The notes under the pieces are model-generated. The model was not told the origin of the DNA, did not search any database, and was given only the letters and a program-made list of their open reading frames with translations. Positions 1 to 9,217 of a DNA stretch of 64,000 bases are shown here, in pieces; within the stretch, counting starts at the first letter, position 1, and every line of letters begins with the position of its first letter. Source of the stretch: Candidatus Streptomyces philanthi (GTDB taxonomy: Bacteria > Actinomycetota > Actinomycetes > Streptomycetales > Streptomycetaceae); contig CP073042.1 of assembly GCA_018114805.1 (NCBI GenBank), positions 930,001 through 994,000 on the forward strand. The letters are read 5' to 3'. A program made the position numbers and the translations under genes.

Positions 1-380
1 CAGTGCGGGCAGTTGATGTCGGCGAGCCCGTTCGGCGGGAGCTGACCGTGCTTCACCGCGTACGCCTCCTCCAGGTGGTCGGCGCGGTAGCGCTTGTGAC
101 AGGAGGTGCACTCGGTGAGCGGGTCGGTGAAGGTGGAGACGTGGCCGGACGCCTCCCACACCTCACGGGCGAGGATCACGGACGAGTCGAGGCCGACCAC
201 GTCGTCGCGCGAGGTGACCATCGCGCGCCACCACTGGCGCTTGATGTTCTCCTTCAGCTCCACGCCGAGCGGTCCGTAGTCCCAGGCGGCCCGCTGACCG
301 CCGTAAATCTCGCTGCACGGATAGACGAAGCCACGGCGCTTGCTCAGGCTGACGATGGTGTCGATCTTGTCGGCGGCCAC
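1..380 (-). CDS. glyS: Glycine--tRNA ligase, N-terminal part (cut by window edge)
   Basis: Class II aminoacyl-tRNA synthetase that charges tRNA-Gly with glycine in the cytoplasm. Only the first ~126 residues lie in the window. They begin [18 protein letters not shown] and contain [20 protein letters not shown], the conserved start of the bacterial single-chain glycine enzyme, followed by a CTSC...CPH zinc-binding stretch. The GTG at 380 is chosen because a purine-rich GAAGAGAG lies just upstream and it gives the usual family N-terminus. The ATG at 394 is in another frame. It is divergent from the zinc uptake operon, with 184 nt between the starts. Identification is secure; the C-terminus is not visible. 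Confidence 0.93.
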   Translation of the reverse strand, partial: MAADKIDTIVSLSKRRGFVYPCSEIYGGQRAAWDYGPLGVELKENIKRQWWRAMVTSRDDVVGLDSSVILAREVWEASGHVSTFTDPLTECTSCHKRYRADHLEEAYAVKHGQLPPNGLADINCPH

Positions 381-528
381 GGTGCTCTCTTCATTACGAC
401 GACGAAGCGGTCAGTGCGGGGTCCGCCGGGTACTCGCCCGCGCGCCCCAGCGAAAGCCCCAGATTACCGGCGGCGACACCCCTGGGATCAAATCGGTTCC
501 GGGTCTGACAACCTTCAACCAGTCTTGT

Positions 529-565
529 TGACAATCGTTTCCAGTTTAGTTGAAAATGACTGTCA
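529..565. promoter_or_regulatory. Two tandem Zur-box operators before znuA
   Basis: Two 15-nt imperfect palindromes match the actinobacterial Zur-box pattern (approximately TGAAAATGATTTTCA). They are TGACAATCGTTTCCA at 529-543 and TGAAAATGACTGTCA at 551-565. Their centres are 22 nt apart, about two helical turns, so two Zur dimers could bind the same DNA face. The second box touches the znuA start codon. The zur gene lies 3 kb downstream in the same cluster. Matching is by eye against remembered consensus. Confidence 0.8.
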
Positions 566-1536
566 TGAACGTACGACGACGCCTCCTCACCGGTACCGCG
601 ATAGCAGGCGCCACCGCGCTCTCGCTGGTCACGCTCTCCGCCTGCTCGAGCGCCTCCGACAAGGACGGAAAGCCGCAGGTCGTGGCGTCGTTCTATCCGA
701 TGGAGTTCCTGGCCAAGCAGATCATCGGCGACGCGGACGTCCGCGTCGACAGCCTCACCAAGCCCGGCGTCGAGCCGCACGACCTGGAGCTCAAGCCCCG
801 CCAGGTCGGCGACCTGAGCAAGGCCGACGTCGTCATCTACCTCAAGGGGCTGCAGCCCGCCGTGGACGAGGCGGTCGGCCAGTCCGAGGCCGAGCACAAG
901 GTGGACGCCACCACGCTCACCTCGCTGGAGAAGCACGGCACCAGCGAGCACGGCCACGACCACGCCGAAGGCGAGCACGAGGGCGAGGGCGAGCACGACC
1001 ACGGCGGTGAGGCCGGCGGCGACCCGCACGTCTGGCTCGACCCCACCAAGTACGCCGAGGTCGCCAAGGGCCTGAACAAGAAGCTCGCCGAGGCGTACCC
1101 CGACCACAAGGCCGACTTCCAGAAGAATACCGACGCGCTGGTCACGAAGCTGACCGCGCTCGACAACGAGTTCACGGCCGGCCTCAAGAACCGCACCACG
1201 GACACCTTCATCACCACCCACGCGGCGTTCGGCTACCTCGCCGAGCGCTACGGTCTGGACCAGGAGGGCATCTCCGGCGTCTCCCTCGAGGCCGAGGCCA
1301 GCCCGGCCCGCATCAAGGAGATCCAGGAGATCGTCAAGAAAGAGAAGGTCAGCACGGTCTTCTTCGAGACGCTCGCCAGCAACAAGGGCGCCGAGAGCGT
1401 CGCCGAGGACACCGGCCTCAAGACCGGCGTCCTCGACCCCATCGAGGGGATCAACGACAAGTCCAAGGGTGCCGACTACTTCGAGGTCATGCGGGCCAAC
1501 CTCGGCGCCCTCAAGCAGGCGCTCGGCGCGCGATGA
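565..1536 (+). CDS. znuA: Zinc ABC transporter substrate-binding lipoprotein
   Basis: High-affinity zinc-binding lipoprotein that delivers Zn2+ to the ZnuBC permease. A signal peptide with a lipobox (LVTLSAC) gives a lipidated Cys near residue 27. The mature part starts VVASFYPMEFLAKQI. It holds the ligand motif VEPHDLE, a His/Glu/Asp-rich loop (HGHDHAEGEHEGEGEHDHG, about residues 130-150) and DPHVWLDP, all typical of cluster A-I zinc-binding proteins. Start: ATG 565 is preferred over upstream TTG 550 or ATG 556 because those codons lie inside the second Zur box; with no clear Shine-Dalgarno the transcript may be leaderless. First gene of znuA-znuC-znuB-zur, 180 nt before znuC. Confidence 0.92.
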   Translation: MNVRRRLLTGTAIAGATALSLVTLSACSSASDKDGKPQVVASFYPMEFLAKQIIGDADVRVDSLTKPGVEPHDLELKPRQVGDLSKADVVIYLKGLQPAVDEAVGQSEAEHKVDATTLTSLEKHGTSEHGHDHAEGEHEGEGEHDHGGEAGGDPHVWLDPTKYAEVAKGLNKKLAEAYPDHKADFQKNTDALVTKLTALDNEFTAGLKNRTTDTFITTHAAFGYLAERYGLDQEGISGVSLEAEASPARIKEIQEIVKKEKVSTVFFETLASNKGAESVAEDTGLKTGVLDPIEGINDKSKGADYFEVMRANLGALKQALGAR

Positions 1537-1716
1537 ACCTCCCGGACCACCGGCGGGGCGAGGTGGTGCCCCGGAGCGTCCCGCACGCCCCCGGTGCGCC
1601 GGGCGCCACCGGCGCCCGCGACACCGCGTGAGGCGCGTCCCGCGCACCCTGGCGCGCCACCCGGCGCGCACCCCAACGGCGACCAGTACGACGAGCGAGT
1701 AACAGCGGAGGCAGAC

Positions 1717-2646
1717 GTGGCGAGCGAGCGAAGCGAAGGGCCCGCCGGGGACATACCCGGCGCGGCCGGACGGCCCACGACACAGCGGTCGGACCCGAGC
1801 GGACCACCGGCCACGGCCCCCGAGGCCGCGAGCCCGGGCGACGGGCCGGGCCCCGCGTCGGGCGACGTGGAACCGGCCGCCCCGGAGCGCGCGGAGCCGG
1901 TCGTGGTGGTGCGCCAGGCGCGTGCCTCGCTCGGCTCGCGGCCGGTGCTGCGCGGCGTGGACCTGACCGTCTGCCGCGGCAAGGTGGCCGCGCTGCTCGG
2001 CGCCAACGGTTCGGGCAAGTCCACGATGGTGCGCGCCCTGGTCGGGCAGGTACCGCTCACCGGTGGCGAGTTGGAGCTGTTCGGCACCCCGCGGCGGCGC
2101 TTTCGGCAGTGGGTGCGCGTCGGCTACATGCCGCAGCGCACCACGGCCGCCAGCGGCGTTCCGGCCACCGTGCGCGAGGTGGTCTCCGCCGGCCGGCTGG
2201 CCCGTACGAAGCTGCGCTGGCCCGGCCGGGGCGACCGGGCCGCGGTGGACCGCGCCCTGGAGCTGGTCGGCATGGCCGACCGGGCCAGGGACTCGGTCAA
2301 CGCGCTCTCCGGCGGCCAGCACCAGCGGGTCCTGATCGCCCGCGCGCTGGCCGGCGAGCCGGAGCTGCTGATCATGGACGAGCCGATGGCCGGCGTGGAC
2401 CTGGCCAGCCAGCAGGTGCTGGCGGACGCGCTGCGCCAGCAGGTCGCGCGGGGCACCACGGTGCTCCTCGTCCTGCACGAGCTGGGCCCGCTCGAGCCCC
2501 TGATCGACCGGGCGGTGGTGCTGCGCGACGGCTGCGTGGCACACGACGGGCCGCCGCCCAAGGCGGTCGGCCAGCACGCGTTGCCCGGCCACGACCACAT
2601 CCACCCGCACGCCGCGGAGCCGATCCGGACAGGGCTGCTGATCTGA
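1717..2646 (+). CDS. znuC: Zinc ABC transporter ATP-binding protein
   Basis: ATPase subunit that powers zinc import. Visible motifs are Walker A GANGSGKST, the ABC signature LSGGQ and Walker B LLIMDEP, followed by a D-loop GVD. Start GTG 1717 has a good ribosome site (GGAGG, 5 nt spacer). It gives an unusually long ~65-residue Pro/Ala/Glu-rich N-terminal tail before the ABC fold begins at EPVVVVRQA. An open frame continues upstream to 1594 but lacks a ribosome site there. The stop overlaps the znuB start (TGATG), indicating translational coupling. The last residues are His-rich (GHDHIHPHA), common in zinc transport ATPases. Confidence 0.93.
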   Translation: MASERSEGPAGDIPGAAGRPTTQRSDPSGPPATAPEAASPGDGPGPASGDVEPAAPERAEPVVVVRQARASLGSRPVLRGVDLTVCRGKVAALLGANGSGKSTMVRALVGQVPLTGGELELFGTPRRRFRQWVRVGYMPQRTTAASGVPATVREVVSAGRLARTKLRWPGRGDRAAVDRALELVGMADRARDSVNALSGGQHQRVLIARALAGEPELLIMDEPMAGVDLASQQVLADALRQQVARGTTVLLVLHELGPLEPLIDRAVVLRDGCVAHDGPPPKAVGQHALPGHDHIHPHAAEPIRTGLLI

Positions 2647-3542
2647 TGGAAATGCTCGACTACGCCTTCATGCAGCGGGCCCTGCTCGCCGCCGTCCTGG
2701 TCGGCGTCACGGCCCCGGCGGTCGGCATCTACCTGGTCCAGCGCCGCCAGGCGATCATGGGCGACGGCATCGGGCACGTCGCCCTCACCGGCGTCGCGCT
2801 CGGCTTCCTCACCGGCAACAACCCGGTGTGGACCGCCGTCGCGGTGGCGTCGCTCGGCGCGGTGCTGATGGAGCTGATCCGCTGGTACGGGAAGGCCCGC
2901 GGCGACCTCGCGCTGGCGATGCTGTTCTACGGCGGCATGGCCGGCGGCGTGCTGCTGATCAGCATGTCGGACACCGGCTCCAACGCCAACCTCACCTCGT
3001 ATCTGTTCGGCTCGATCACGACGGTCTCCGAGGGAGATGTACGGACCATCTGCGTGCTGGCGGCCTTCGTGATGCTGATCACACTGGGTCTGCGGCGTCA
3101 GCTTTTCGCCATCTGCCAGGACGAGGAGTTCGCGCGCGTGACCGGGCTCCCGGTGCGGTTCCTGAACCTGCTGCTGGCCGTCACCGCGGCGGTCACCGTG
3201 ACCGTGGCCATGCGCGTGGTGGGGCTGCTCCTGGTGAGCGCGCTGATGGTGGTGCCGGTCGCCGCGGCCCAGCAGGCCACCCGCAGCTTCGGCATGACCC
3301 TGACGCTCTCGATCACGATCGGCGTGCTGGTCACCCTGTCCGGCACGAGCTACTCGTACTACGAGGACGTGCCGCCCGGCGCCAGCATCGTCGTCCTGGC
3401 GATCGCCGTCTTCGCCGTCATCACCACGCTGGCCGCGCCCCTCACCCGACGACGAGCGCGGCGGGCCGCGCTGGAGGAGGAACGGTGCGCGCTGGAGGTA
3501 GCGACCCATCGCGTATCGGCCACCGGCGACGCGCGGGTGTGA
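2646..3542 (+). CDS. znuB: Zinc ABC transporter permease
   Basis: Integral membrane subunit of the zinc importer, ABC-3 permease family, 298 residues with about eight hydrophobic segments. It starts MEMLDYAFMQRALLAAVLVG and contains the family loop GDGIGHVALTGVALG (about residues 38-52) that couples to the ATPase. The ATG overlaps the znuC stop by one base. The C-terminus is a charged Arg/Glu tail ending 108 nt before zur. Length and motif order are normal for the family. It should be derepressed with znuA and znuC when zinc is scarce. Confidence 0.93.
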   Translation: MEMLDYAFMQRALLAAVLVGVTAPAVGIYLVQRRQAIMGDGIGHVALTGVALGFLTGNNPVWTAVAVASLGAVLMELIRWYGKARGDLALAMLFYGGMAGGVLLISMSDTGSNANLTSYLFGSITTVSEGDVRTICVLAAFVMLITLGLRRQLFAICQDEEFARVTGLPVRFLNLLLAVTAAVTVTVAMRVVGLLLVSALMVVPVAAAQQATRSFGMTLTLSITIGVLVTLSGTSYSYYEDVPPGASIVVLAIAVFAVITTLAAPLTRRRARRAALEEERCALEVATHRVSATGDARV

Positions 3543-3650
3543 CGGGAGGGGCGGGAAGGCACTCTCGTGCCGGCCGCGTCACCTGGCAGACTGGCACAAT
3601 GTCCAGCCGGATGCCGGACAGGCGACGAGCAGGCAACCGAGGAGGAAGCT

Positions 3651-4067
3651 GTGGCGACCGCGGGTCCCCCAGTACGCGGCCGGGCCACAAGGCAGCGCGC
3701 CGCGGTGGCGGCGGCGTTGGACGAGGTGGACGAGTTCCGCAGTGCGCAGGAACTCCACGACATGCTCAAGCACCGCGGCGACTCGGTCGGCCTGACCACG
3801 GTCTACCGCACCCTCCAGTCCCTCGCCGACGCGGGCGAGGTGGACGTGTTGCGTACGGACGAGGGCGAGTCCGTCTACCGGCGATGCAGCACCGACGACC
3901 ACCATCACCACCTCGTCTGCCGCTCGTGCGGCAAGGCCGTCGAGGTCGAGGGCCCGGCCGTGGAGAAGTGGGCCGACTCGATCGCCACCGAGCACTGTTT
4001 CGTGGACGTGGCGCACACCATCGAGATCTTCGGCACCTGCGGCGAGTGCGCCGCGGCCAAGGACTGA
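3651..4067 (+). CDS. zur: Zinc uptake regulator Zur (Fur family)
   Basis: Zinc-sensing repressor of the Fur family, 138 residues. An N-terminal winged helix (ATRQRAAVAAALDEV...SVGLTTVYRTLQSL) precedes a dimerisation domain. Metal ligands are visible: DHHHHLVCRSCGK (regulatory and structural sites) and a C-terminal CGEC that completes the structural Cys4 zinc site. GTG 3651 follows an excellent AGGAGG with a 5-nt spacer; the open frame upstream is not needed. It is last in the znu cluster and is the expected ligand of the two boxes before znuA. When zinc-loaded it should repress znuACB; family members also control zinc-free ribosomal protein paralogues elsewhere. Confidence 0.95.
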   Translation: MATAGPPVRGRATRQRAAVAAALDEVDEFRSAQELHDMLKHRGDSVGLTTVYRTLQSLADAGEVDVLRTDEGESVYRRCSTDDHHHHLVCRSCGKAVEVEGPAVEKWADSIATEHCFVDVAHTIEIFGTCGECAAAKD

Positions 4068-4356
4068 CCGCACCCGCTGGCGCCGGTGACCGCCAGGACC
4101 AGCGGGAAGGCCCCGAGCCCGACCCCGGTCAGCACGGCCCGGAGGGTGGGCACGGTCAGCGGCGCGCGCAGCGGGCCAGCCGGCCAGCCCGCCGACCGGC
4201 CAGCGCGCCGGCTGACCAGCCAGCCGACCGACCGGTCAGCCGGCCAGGGCGGAACGGCGAGGCGCCGGCCCCCGCACCAAGCCCCGAACCCAGGTCAGGC
4301 CCCGGCAGGACGGGGCAGTCAGGTCAGGGGCCGGCGGCTCGGCTCGGGCCCGAGGG
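4068..4356. other. Low-complexity intergenic region between convergent zur and uppS
   Basis: No gene is supported here. The middle part (about 4165-4250) is a run of short degenerate CCGGCCAGC / GACCGGCCAG / ACCAGCCAGCC units that can pair with one another in many registers. It probably forms the two-sided terminator of zur and uppS, but no single clean hairpin stands out. Confidence 0.4.
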
Positions 4357-5202
4357 TCAGGCCCCCGCGCCACCGTCCGTCGAGGGCGCCCCGTTCGCGG
4401 GAAGGTTCGGCATCGCGCCTCCGAAGCGCCGGTCGCGCTGGGCGAACTCCAGGCAGGCGCGCCACAGGTCACGGCGGTCGAAGTCCGGCCACAGCACGTC
4501 CTGGAAGACCATTTCCGCGTAAGCGCTCTGCCAGATCAGGTAGTTGGACGTCCGCTGCTCGCCGGAGGGACGGACGAAGAGGTCCACGTCCGGCATGTCC
4601 GGATAGTAGAGGTACTTCGCCAACGTCTTCTCGTTGACCTTCGACGGGTCGAGCCGGCCCGCCGCCACGTCGGCCGCCAGGGCGGCGGCGGCGTCGGCGA
4701 TCTCCGCCCGGCCGCCGTAGTTCAGGCAGAAGTACATGGTCATGGCGTCGTTGTCCTTGGTCTGCTCCTGCGCCACTTGGAGCTCCTTGGCCACCGACTT
4801 CGACAGCTTGGGCATCCGCCCCGCCCAGCGGACGCGGATACCCAGTTCGTCCATCTCGTCCCGGCGGCGGCGGATGACCTCGCGGTTGAAGTTCATCAGG
4901 AAGCGCACCTCGTCCGGCGAGCGCATCCAGTTCTCGGTCGAGAAGGCGTACAGGGACAGGTTCTTGACGCCCATCTCCAGGCAGCCCTTGAGCACGTCGA
5001 GCACGGCGCCCTCGCCGACCTTGTGGCCCTCGGTGCGCGGCAGGCCGCGGTCCTTGGCCCAGCGGCCGTTGCCGTCCATCACGATCGCCACGTGCTTGGG
5101 CACCAGCTCGCCGGGGATCTTCGGCGGCCGCGCACCGGACGGATGCGGGTCCGGAGCCCGGTACTCACGTCGTCCCCGCCCCATGAAACCGCGTCCTGCC
5201 AT
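4357..5202 (-). CDS. uppS: Isoprenyl transferase (undecaprenyl diphosphate synthase type)
   Basis: cis-Prenyltransferase that extends an allylic diphosphate with isopentenyl diphosphate to make the C50-C55 lipid carrier for cell-wall synthesis. The signature [14 protein letters not shown] with the catalytic Asp (about residue 43) is intact. So are [10 protein letters not shown] and the C-terminal [19 protein letters not shown]...YAEMVF that binds substrate and Mg2+. ATG 5202 ([18 protein letters not shown]) matches the usual Streptomyces N-terminus and is preceded by GGGAG. 281 residues, normal length. It lies downstream of recO, in the usual recO-uppS pairing. Confidence 0.94.
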   Translation of the reverse strand: MAGRGFMGRGRREYRAPDPHPSGARPPKIPGELVPKHVAIVMDGNGRWAKDRGLPRTEGHKVGEGAVLDVLKGCLEMGVKNLSLYAFSTENWMRSPDEVRFLMNFNREVIRRRRDEMDELGIRVRWAGRMPKLSKSVAKELQVAQEQTKDNDAMTMYFCLNYGGRAEIADAAAALAADVAAGRLDPSKVNEKTLAKYLYYPDMPDVDLFVRPSGEQRTSNYLIWQSAYAEMVFQDVLWPDFDRRDLWRACLEFAQRDRRFGGAMPNLPANGAPSTDGGAGA

Positions 5203-5355
5203 GCCTGCCACGTCTCCCACATCTCGCTCGTGCGACGCCTGTGCGCCGTCAGCCTCGCGCGTACGGTTGCCGTACGCCGTCATCTTCCGTGCCGCCCCGC
5301 GCGGCGCGCGCTACGCCGTGCGGCGCGGAACCCCCCGCTCCCCCCGTGCCGCGGC

Positions 5356-6102
5356 TCACTTCTCCACGTACCGCAGCGAACGCAGGCCCAGCTCCAGGTG
5401 CCAGTGCAGGTACGCGGCGACCAGACCGCTGCCCTCCCGCACGTGGCGCGCCTCGCACGCGTCGGCGGTGGCCCAGTCCCCGGTCAGCAGCGCGCCGAGG
5501 AGCGCCAGCGACTCCGCAGAGGGTACGACGCTGCCGGGAACACGGCATTCCGTGCAGACCACGCCGCCCGCGCCGACCGAGAAGAACCGGTTCGGCCCGG
5601 GCATGCCGCACCGGGCGCAGTTCTCGAAGCTGGGCGCGTACCCGTTGACGGCGAGCGAGCGGAGCAGGAACGCGTCGAGCACCAGGTGCGGCTCGTGCTC
5701 GCCGGCGGCGAGCGTGCGCAGGCCGCCGACGAGCAGCAGGTACTGCTGGACGGCGGGCTCGCCCTCGTGGTCGGTGAACCGCTCCGCAGTCTCCAGCATC
5801 GGGGTACCGGCCGTGTACCGCGCGTAGTCGGTGACGATGCCGCTGCCGTAGGGGGCGATGGTCTCGCTCTGCGTGCACAGGGGGAGCCCGCGACCGATGA
5901 GTTCGCTGCCGCGCGCGAAGAACTGCACGTCCACGTGGGAGAACGGTTCCAGGCGCGCCCCGAACTTCGACTTCGTCCGCCGCACCCCGCGGGCCACCGC
6001 CCGCACTCGGCCGTGGCCCCGGGTCAGCAGCGTGATGATCCGGTCTGCCTCTCCTAGCTTCTGGGTGCGCAGCACGATGCCGTCGTCGCGGAACAGACTC
6101 AT
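5356..6102 (-). CDS. recO: DNA repair protein RecO
   Basis: RecF-pathway mediator that binds RecR and SSB-coated single-strand DNA and helps load RecA. An N-terminal OB fold (MSLFRDDGIVLRTQKLGEADRIITLLT) is followed by a helical region with a Cys4 zinc site (CARCGMPG...CTEC, about residues 165-190). 248 residues, normal length. ATG 6102 gives the standard N-terminus. Oddity: the reading frame upstream stays open without a stop into the dehydratase-like gene, so as sequenced the two genes form one continuous frame (see that entry). The independent RecO start remains plausible. Confidence 0.9.
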   Translation of the reverse strand: MSLFRDDGIVLRTQKLGEADRIITLLTRGHGRVRAVARGVRRTKSKFGARLEPFSHVDVQFFARGSELIGRGLPLCTQSETIAPYGSGIVTDYARYTAGTPMLETAERFTDHEGEPAVQQYLLLVGGLRTLAAGEHEPHLVLDAFLLRSLAVNGYAPSFENCARCGMPGPNRFFSVGAGGVVCTECRVPGSVVPSAESLALLGALLTGDWATADACEARHVREGSGLVAAYLHWHLELGLRSLRYVEK

Positions 6103-6253
6103 GCGTTCATTGTCCCGTACGCGGCGGGCCCACCGAGCCGGGGTCGGTGGGCCCGCTTCCGCGCCGCCGGCGGGAAGCGCGTCGGGGAACGCGGCGGGCG
6201 GACGGCGGGGAACGCGGCGGGCGGGCGACGGGGAGTGCGGCGGGCGGGCGGCG

Positions 6254-7188
6254 CTACGCGCGGGCCACCAGGTCGGCGGGTCGGTGTTGGCCCCGCACAG
6301 CAACGCGCAGACCCGCTCGCCCGGCGCGGGCCGGTAGGCCCCGCTGTGCAGGGCGGCGTACCCGGCGGCGGCGTTCTCCACCACGATGCGACGCTCCTCC
6401 CAGAGCGCACGGCGGGCCACGGTGATCGCCGCGTCCGGCACGAGCAGCACCGACGCGTCGCTCTCGCGGGCCCAGTGCAACGCGGCGGGGGTGACGAAGC
6501 GGACGCCGAGCGCGTCGGCCGCGATCGAGTCCACGCCGCCCTCGACCGGCTCGCCCGCCTCGATCGCGGCGTGCAGCGTCGGACAGCCGACGGGCTCGAC
6601 GGCGACGACCCGTATGCCGCGCGCGTGCGCGGCGGCGGCCACCCCGGCGAAGAGTCCGCCGCCACCGCAGGCGACGAGCACCGTGTCGAGCCCCGGCCGG
6701 GCCCGGTGGATCTCCTCGAAGAGGGTGCCCACGCCGGCCGCCACCAGCGGGTGGTCGTACGCGTGCGACAGCAGCGCGCCGGTCGCGGCGGCGTGCTCGC
6801 GGGACGCGGCCAGCGCCTGGTCGTACTCCGTGCCGACCAGCCGCGTGTCCGCACCCAACGCGCGGATCCGGTCCACCTTGACGGCGGGCGACGTGGCGGG
6901 CGTGAAGACGGTGGCGGGTACGCCGTGCCGGGCGGCGGCCCAGGCGATGGCGAGGCCCGCGTTGCCGCCGGAGGCGATGACGACCCCCGCCTCCGGCATG
7001 GTCCCGGCCAGGACGTGCGCCGCGACGAAGTTGGCCGCGCCGCGCGCCTTGAAACTCCCGGTGTGCTGGAGGTACTCAAGGGCGAACCACACGTCGGCGT
7101 CCGCCCGAGCGAGCGCGACGGGCCGGGTGTGTCCGGCGATCCGTTCGGCGGCGGCCTGGACGTCGTCGTACGTCACGATCGCCGTCAT
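6254..7188 (-). CDS. Threonine/serine dehydratase-like PLP enzyme, stop codon lost by a 1-nt deletion
   Basis: Fold-type II PLP enzyme related to threonine/serine dehydratases and racemases. TGSFKARGA carries the PLP-binding Lys (about residue 47); SGGNAGLA and the glycine loop ACGGGGLFAG bind the cofactor phosphate. The likely reaction is dehydration of Ser/Thr to a 2-oxoacid plus ammonia; substrate not determined. The normal C-terminus appears to be NTDPADLVARA followed by TAG at 6254-6256. One base is missing in the G run at about 6275-6280, which moves the frame off this stop and into recO through a ~60-residue Pro/Ala/Arg-rich linker. Either a real mutation, producing a dehydratase-RecO read-through, or a sequence error. 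Confidence 0.75.
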
Positions 7189-7741
7189 GCGCGCCCCAAC
7201 CCATCCCGTGCGCCAGCGTGCGCCGGGGCGCCCATCCGCGTCGGTGGGGCCGCGTCGTTGCCCGTACCTGTCGCCGACTGACCGAAGCGTGGCGATGGGG
7301 ACCATGTGCTGTTCAGCATCACGTTCCTCACGTTGGTGTACGAGGGTACGGAAGCCGCCGCGGGCCGCCGACCGATCACCTGAGCGCACCCACCGCCTCC
7401 GGCACACGCGGCGTGCCGAACCGCTCTGGCATCCTCCCCACTTTCCACGCGCCGCCCCGCGCCCGGGAGCCGCCGGAGCCGTCGGAGCTTTCGCAGCCGC
7501 CGAGGGTGTCACGGGTGCGCAGGTGCCGGGGGGGGCGGCAGGTGCCGCGGGTGCCGCAGCCGCCGGGGGCGCTGCCCGCTGGGTCGGGCACGCCGTTCCG
7601 TCGGCGCCGCGGATCGTCCGGGCCGCCGCCTGGCCGGGCCGTTCGCTCCTACGGCGATCTCCACCACCCAAGACGGAACCGATTAGTACCATCTTGGCAT
7701 CGGGAGGCTCCAACTCGCGCCCGGGACGAGGGGAATTCGCG
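7189..7741. other. 553-nt divergent intergenic region
   Basis: This lies between the start of the dehydratase-like gene (minus strand) and the oxidase-like gene (plus strand). It should hold both promoters. The centre (about 7450-7580) is a Gly/Pro/Ala-coding-like, very G+C-rich stretch with a run of G at 7530. I find no open frame with family similarity, and no RNA gene. Confidence 0.4.
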
Positions 7742-8500
7742 ATGAGCCGCTATGCCCATCTGGCCTACACCGACAGCGTCCGGCGCGTGTAGCGGGAGCA
7801 GGGCAGCGCGTCCGCGGCGGCCCGCGCGCTGGACCGGTCGGGCGCCGGGGAGGGCGCGCCCGATCCCATCGGCGCGCAGGAGGCCGCGTTCATCGCCTCG
7901 CGCGACGGTTTCTACCTCGGCTCCGTCAGCGAGACGGGCTGGCCGTACGTGCAGTACCGAGGCGGCCCACCCGGATTCCTGCACGTACTGGACGAAGGGA
8001 CTCTGGGCTACGCGGACGTGCGGGGCAATCGGCAGTACATTTCCACCGGAAACGTACGGGCCGACGCGCGCGTCGCCCTCTTGCTCATGGACTACGCGCA
8101 ACAGGCCCGACTCAAGATCTTCGGCCGGGCCGAGATCAGGGCGCTGGACGAACACCCCACGCTGGCCGAGCGACTCGGTCGCGTCCGGACCGACGGCCGG
8201 GTGGAACGGCTGGTGACCATCCGGGTCGAAGGGTTCAACTGGAACTGCCCCCAGCACATCACCCCGCGCTTCACCCAGTCCGAGCTGCTCAGCGCACTTC
8301 CGACGGTACGCGCCCACATCGCCGAGGTGGAGGGCGAGAACGAGCGCTTGCTGGCCGCCCAGACCGAACTGGCCCGACGCAACGCAGCGTTGAAGCAGCG
8401 GAACGCCGCCCTCGACGAGGAGGTCAGAGCACTGCGAGCACGCGTGGCCACGGGTGGTCGAGCGCGCGCGGACGGCGTGGGGGCGAACGCGGAGGGCTGA
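7742..8500 (+). pseudogene. Pyridoxamine 5'-phosphate oxidase-like flavoprotein gene with early TAG
   Basis: The frame from ATG 7742 (GAGGGG ribosome site) reads MSRYAHLAYTDSVRRV and then meets TAG at 7790-7792. Downstream the same frame is open to 8500 and encodes a split-barrel FMN-binding domain: AAFIASRDGFYLGSVSETGWPYVQYRGGPPGFLHV...YADVRGNRQYISTGN...LLLMDYAQQARLKIFGRA. A C-terminal coiled coil follows (AEVEGENERLLAAQTELARR). A single change of TAG to CAG restores VRRVQREQG. No good internal start exists before the domain; the next GTG, at 7949, cuts into the barrel. Family members bind FMN and act on small redox substrates; exact substrate unknown. Confidence 0.75.
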
Positions 8501-8641
8501 ACGCGGGCGGCTGGGTGCGGGCGGTCGGAGGCGGCCGGCCCCGGTTGGGTGCGGAGACCTGGACGCGGGCGATCCTGGTGCGGACGGACGCGGCCTCGCT
8601 CGCCGGTCGGGCCGGCCCCCGCCCCCGCGCGATCGCTCCGC

Positions 8642-9163
8642 TCAGCCGAGCAGGCACTGTGCCATCTCACAGGCCCGTAGCGCCGGCGCGCCGGTGCGCT
8701 CCCGCATCGCGGTCACCGTCGCCCCGTCCATCAACAGGACGAACTGCTGGGCAAGCGCCTCATGCCGCTCGTACCCCGCCGCCTTGAGCAACTGCTCGAT
8801 GTACCCCGTGACCCGGCGCTTGTGCGCCTCCGCCAGCCGGTACACCTCGCTGTTCGGGTCGGCCGTCTCCGCCATCGCGTTGACGAACGCGCACCCGTGG
8901 AACTCCCGGCTCCGCGCACGGTCGGCCAGCGGCCCACCGCCGTGCTCGGCGACAGCCGCCTCAAGCCACGCCAGCCACTGTTCGCCCTGGCGCTGGAGCA
9001 CGGCCGCGACCAGCGCGTCCTTGCCGGCGAAGTGCCGGTAGAAGGACGCCCGGCCCACCCATGAGACGGCCAGCAACCGTTCGACCCCGACCGCCTGGAT
9101 GCGCTCGGCGTAGAACAACTCCGCGGCGGCCGTCAGCAGTCGGTCTCGGGCGTGCGTGGGCAT
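8642..9163 (-). CDS. TetR family transcriptional regulator
   Basis: One-component regulator of 173 residues. The N-terminal helix-turn-helix is DRLLTAAAELFYAERIQAVGVERLL...VGRASFYRHFAGKDALV, the standard TetR pattern. The C-terminal ligand domain carries CAFVNAMAETADPNSEV, similar to the TetR_C_16/YjdC-like groups. ATG 9163 (MPTHARDRLL) is preferred; an in-frame ATG at 9196 would add 11 residues. It is convergent with the oxidase-like gene, 141 nt apart. Ligand and targets cannot be told from sequence. The frame is intact, unlike both of its neighbours. Confidence 0.85.
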   Translation of the reverse strand: MPTHARDRLLTAAAELFYAERIQAVGVERLLAVSWVGRASFYRHFAGKDALVAAVLQRQGEQWLAWLEAAVAEHGGGPLADRARSREFHGCAFVNAMAETADPNSEVYRLAEAHKRRVTGYIEQLLKAAGYERHEALAQQFVLLMDGATVTAMRERTGAPALRACEMAQCLLG

Positions 9164-9217
9164 GCGGCCACGGTAGCCGACGCCCCGACCCGCCATGCCA
9201 ACCGCCGGTCACCTTCC

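Noticed and set aside
394..2610. Very long minus-strand open frame across znuA and znuC
   Set aside because: It is antisense to well-recognised genes, has no family similarity, and arises from high third-position G+C.
4165..4250. CRISPR-like repeat cluster between zur and uppS
   Set aside because: Units are short, degenerate and overlapping, without spacers; this is low-complexity G+C sequence.
5356..7188. A natural bifunctional dehydratase-RecO enzyme
   Set aside because: The linker is low-complexity, and one inserted base restores a perfect dehydratase ending; a lost stop is simpler.
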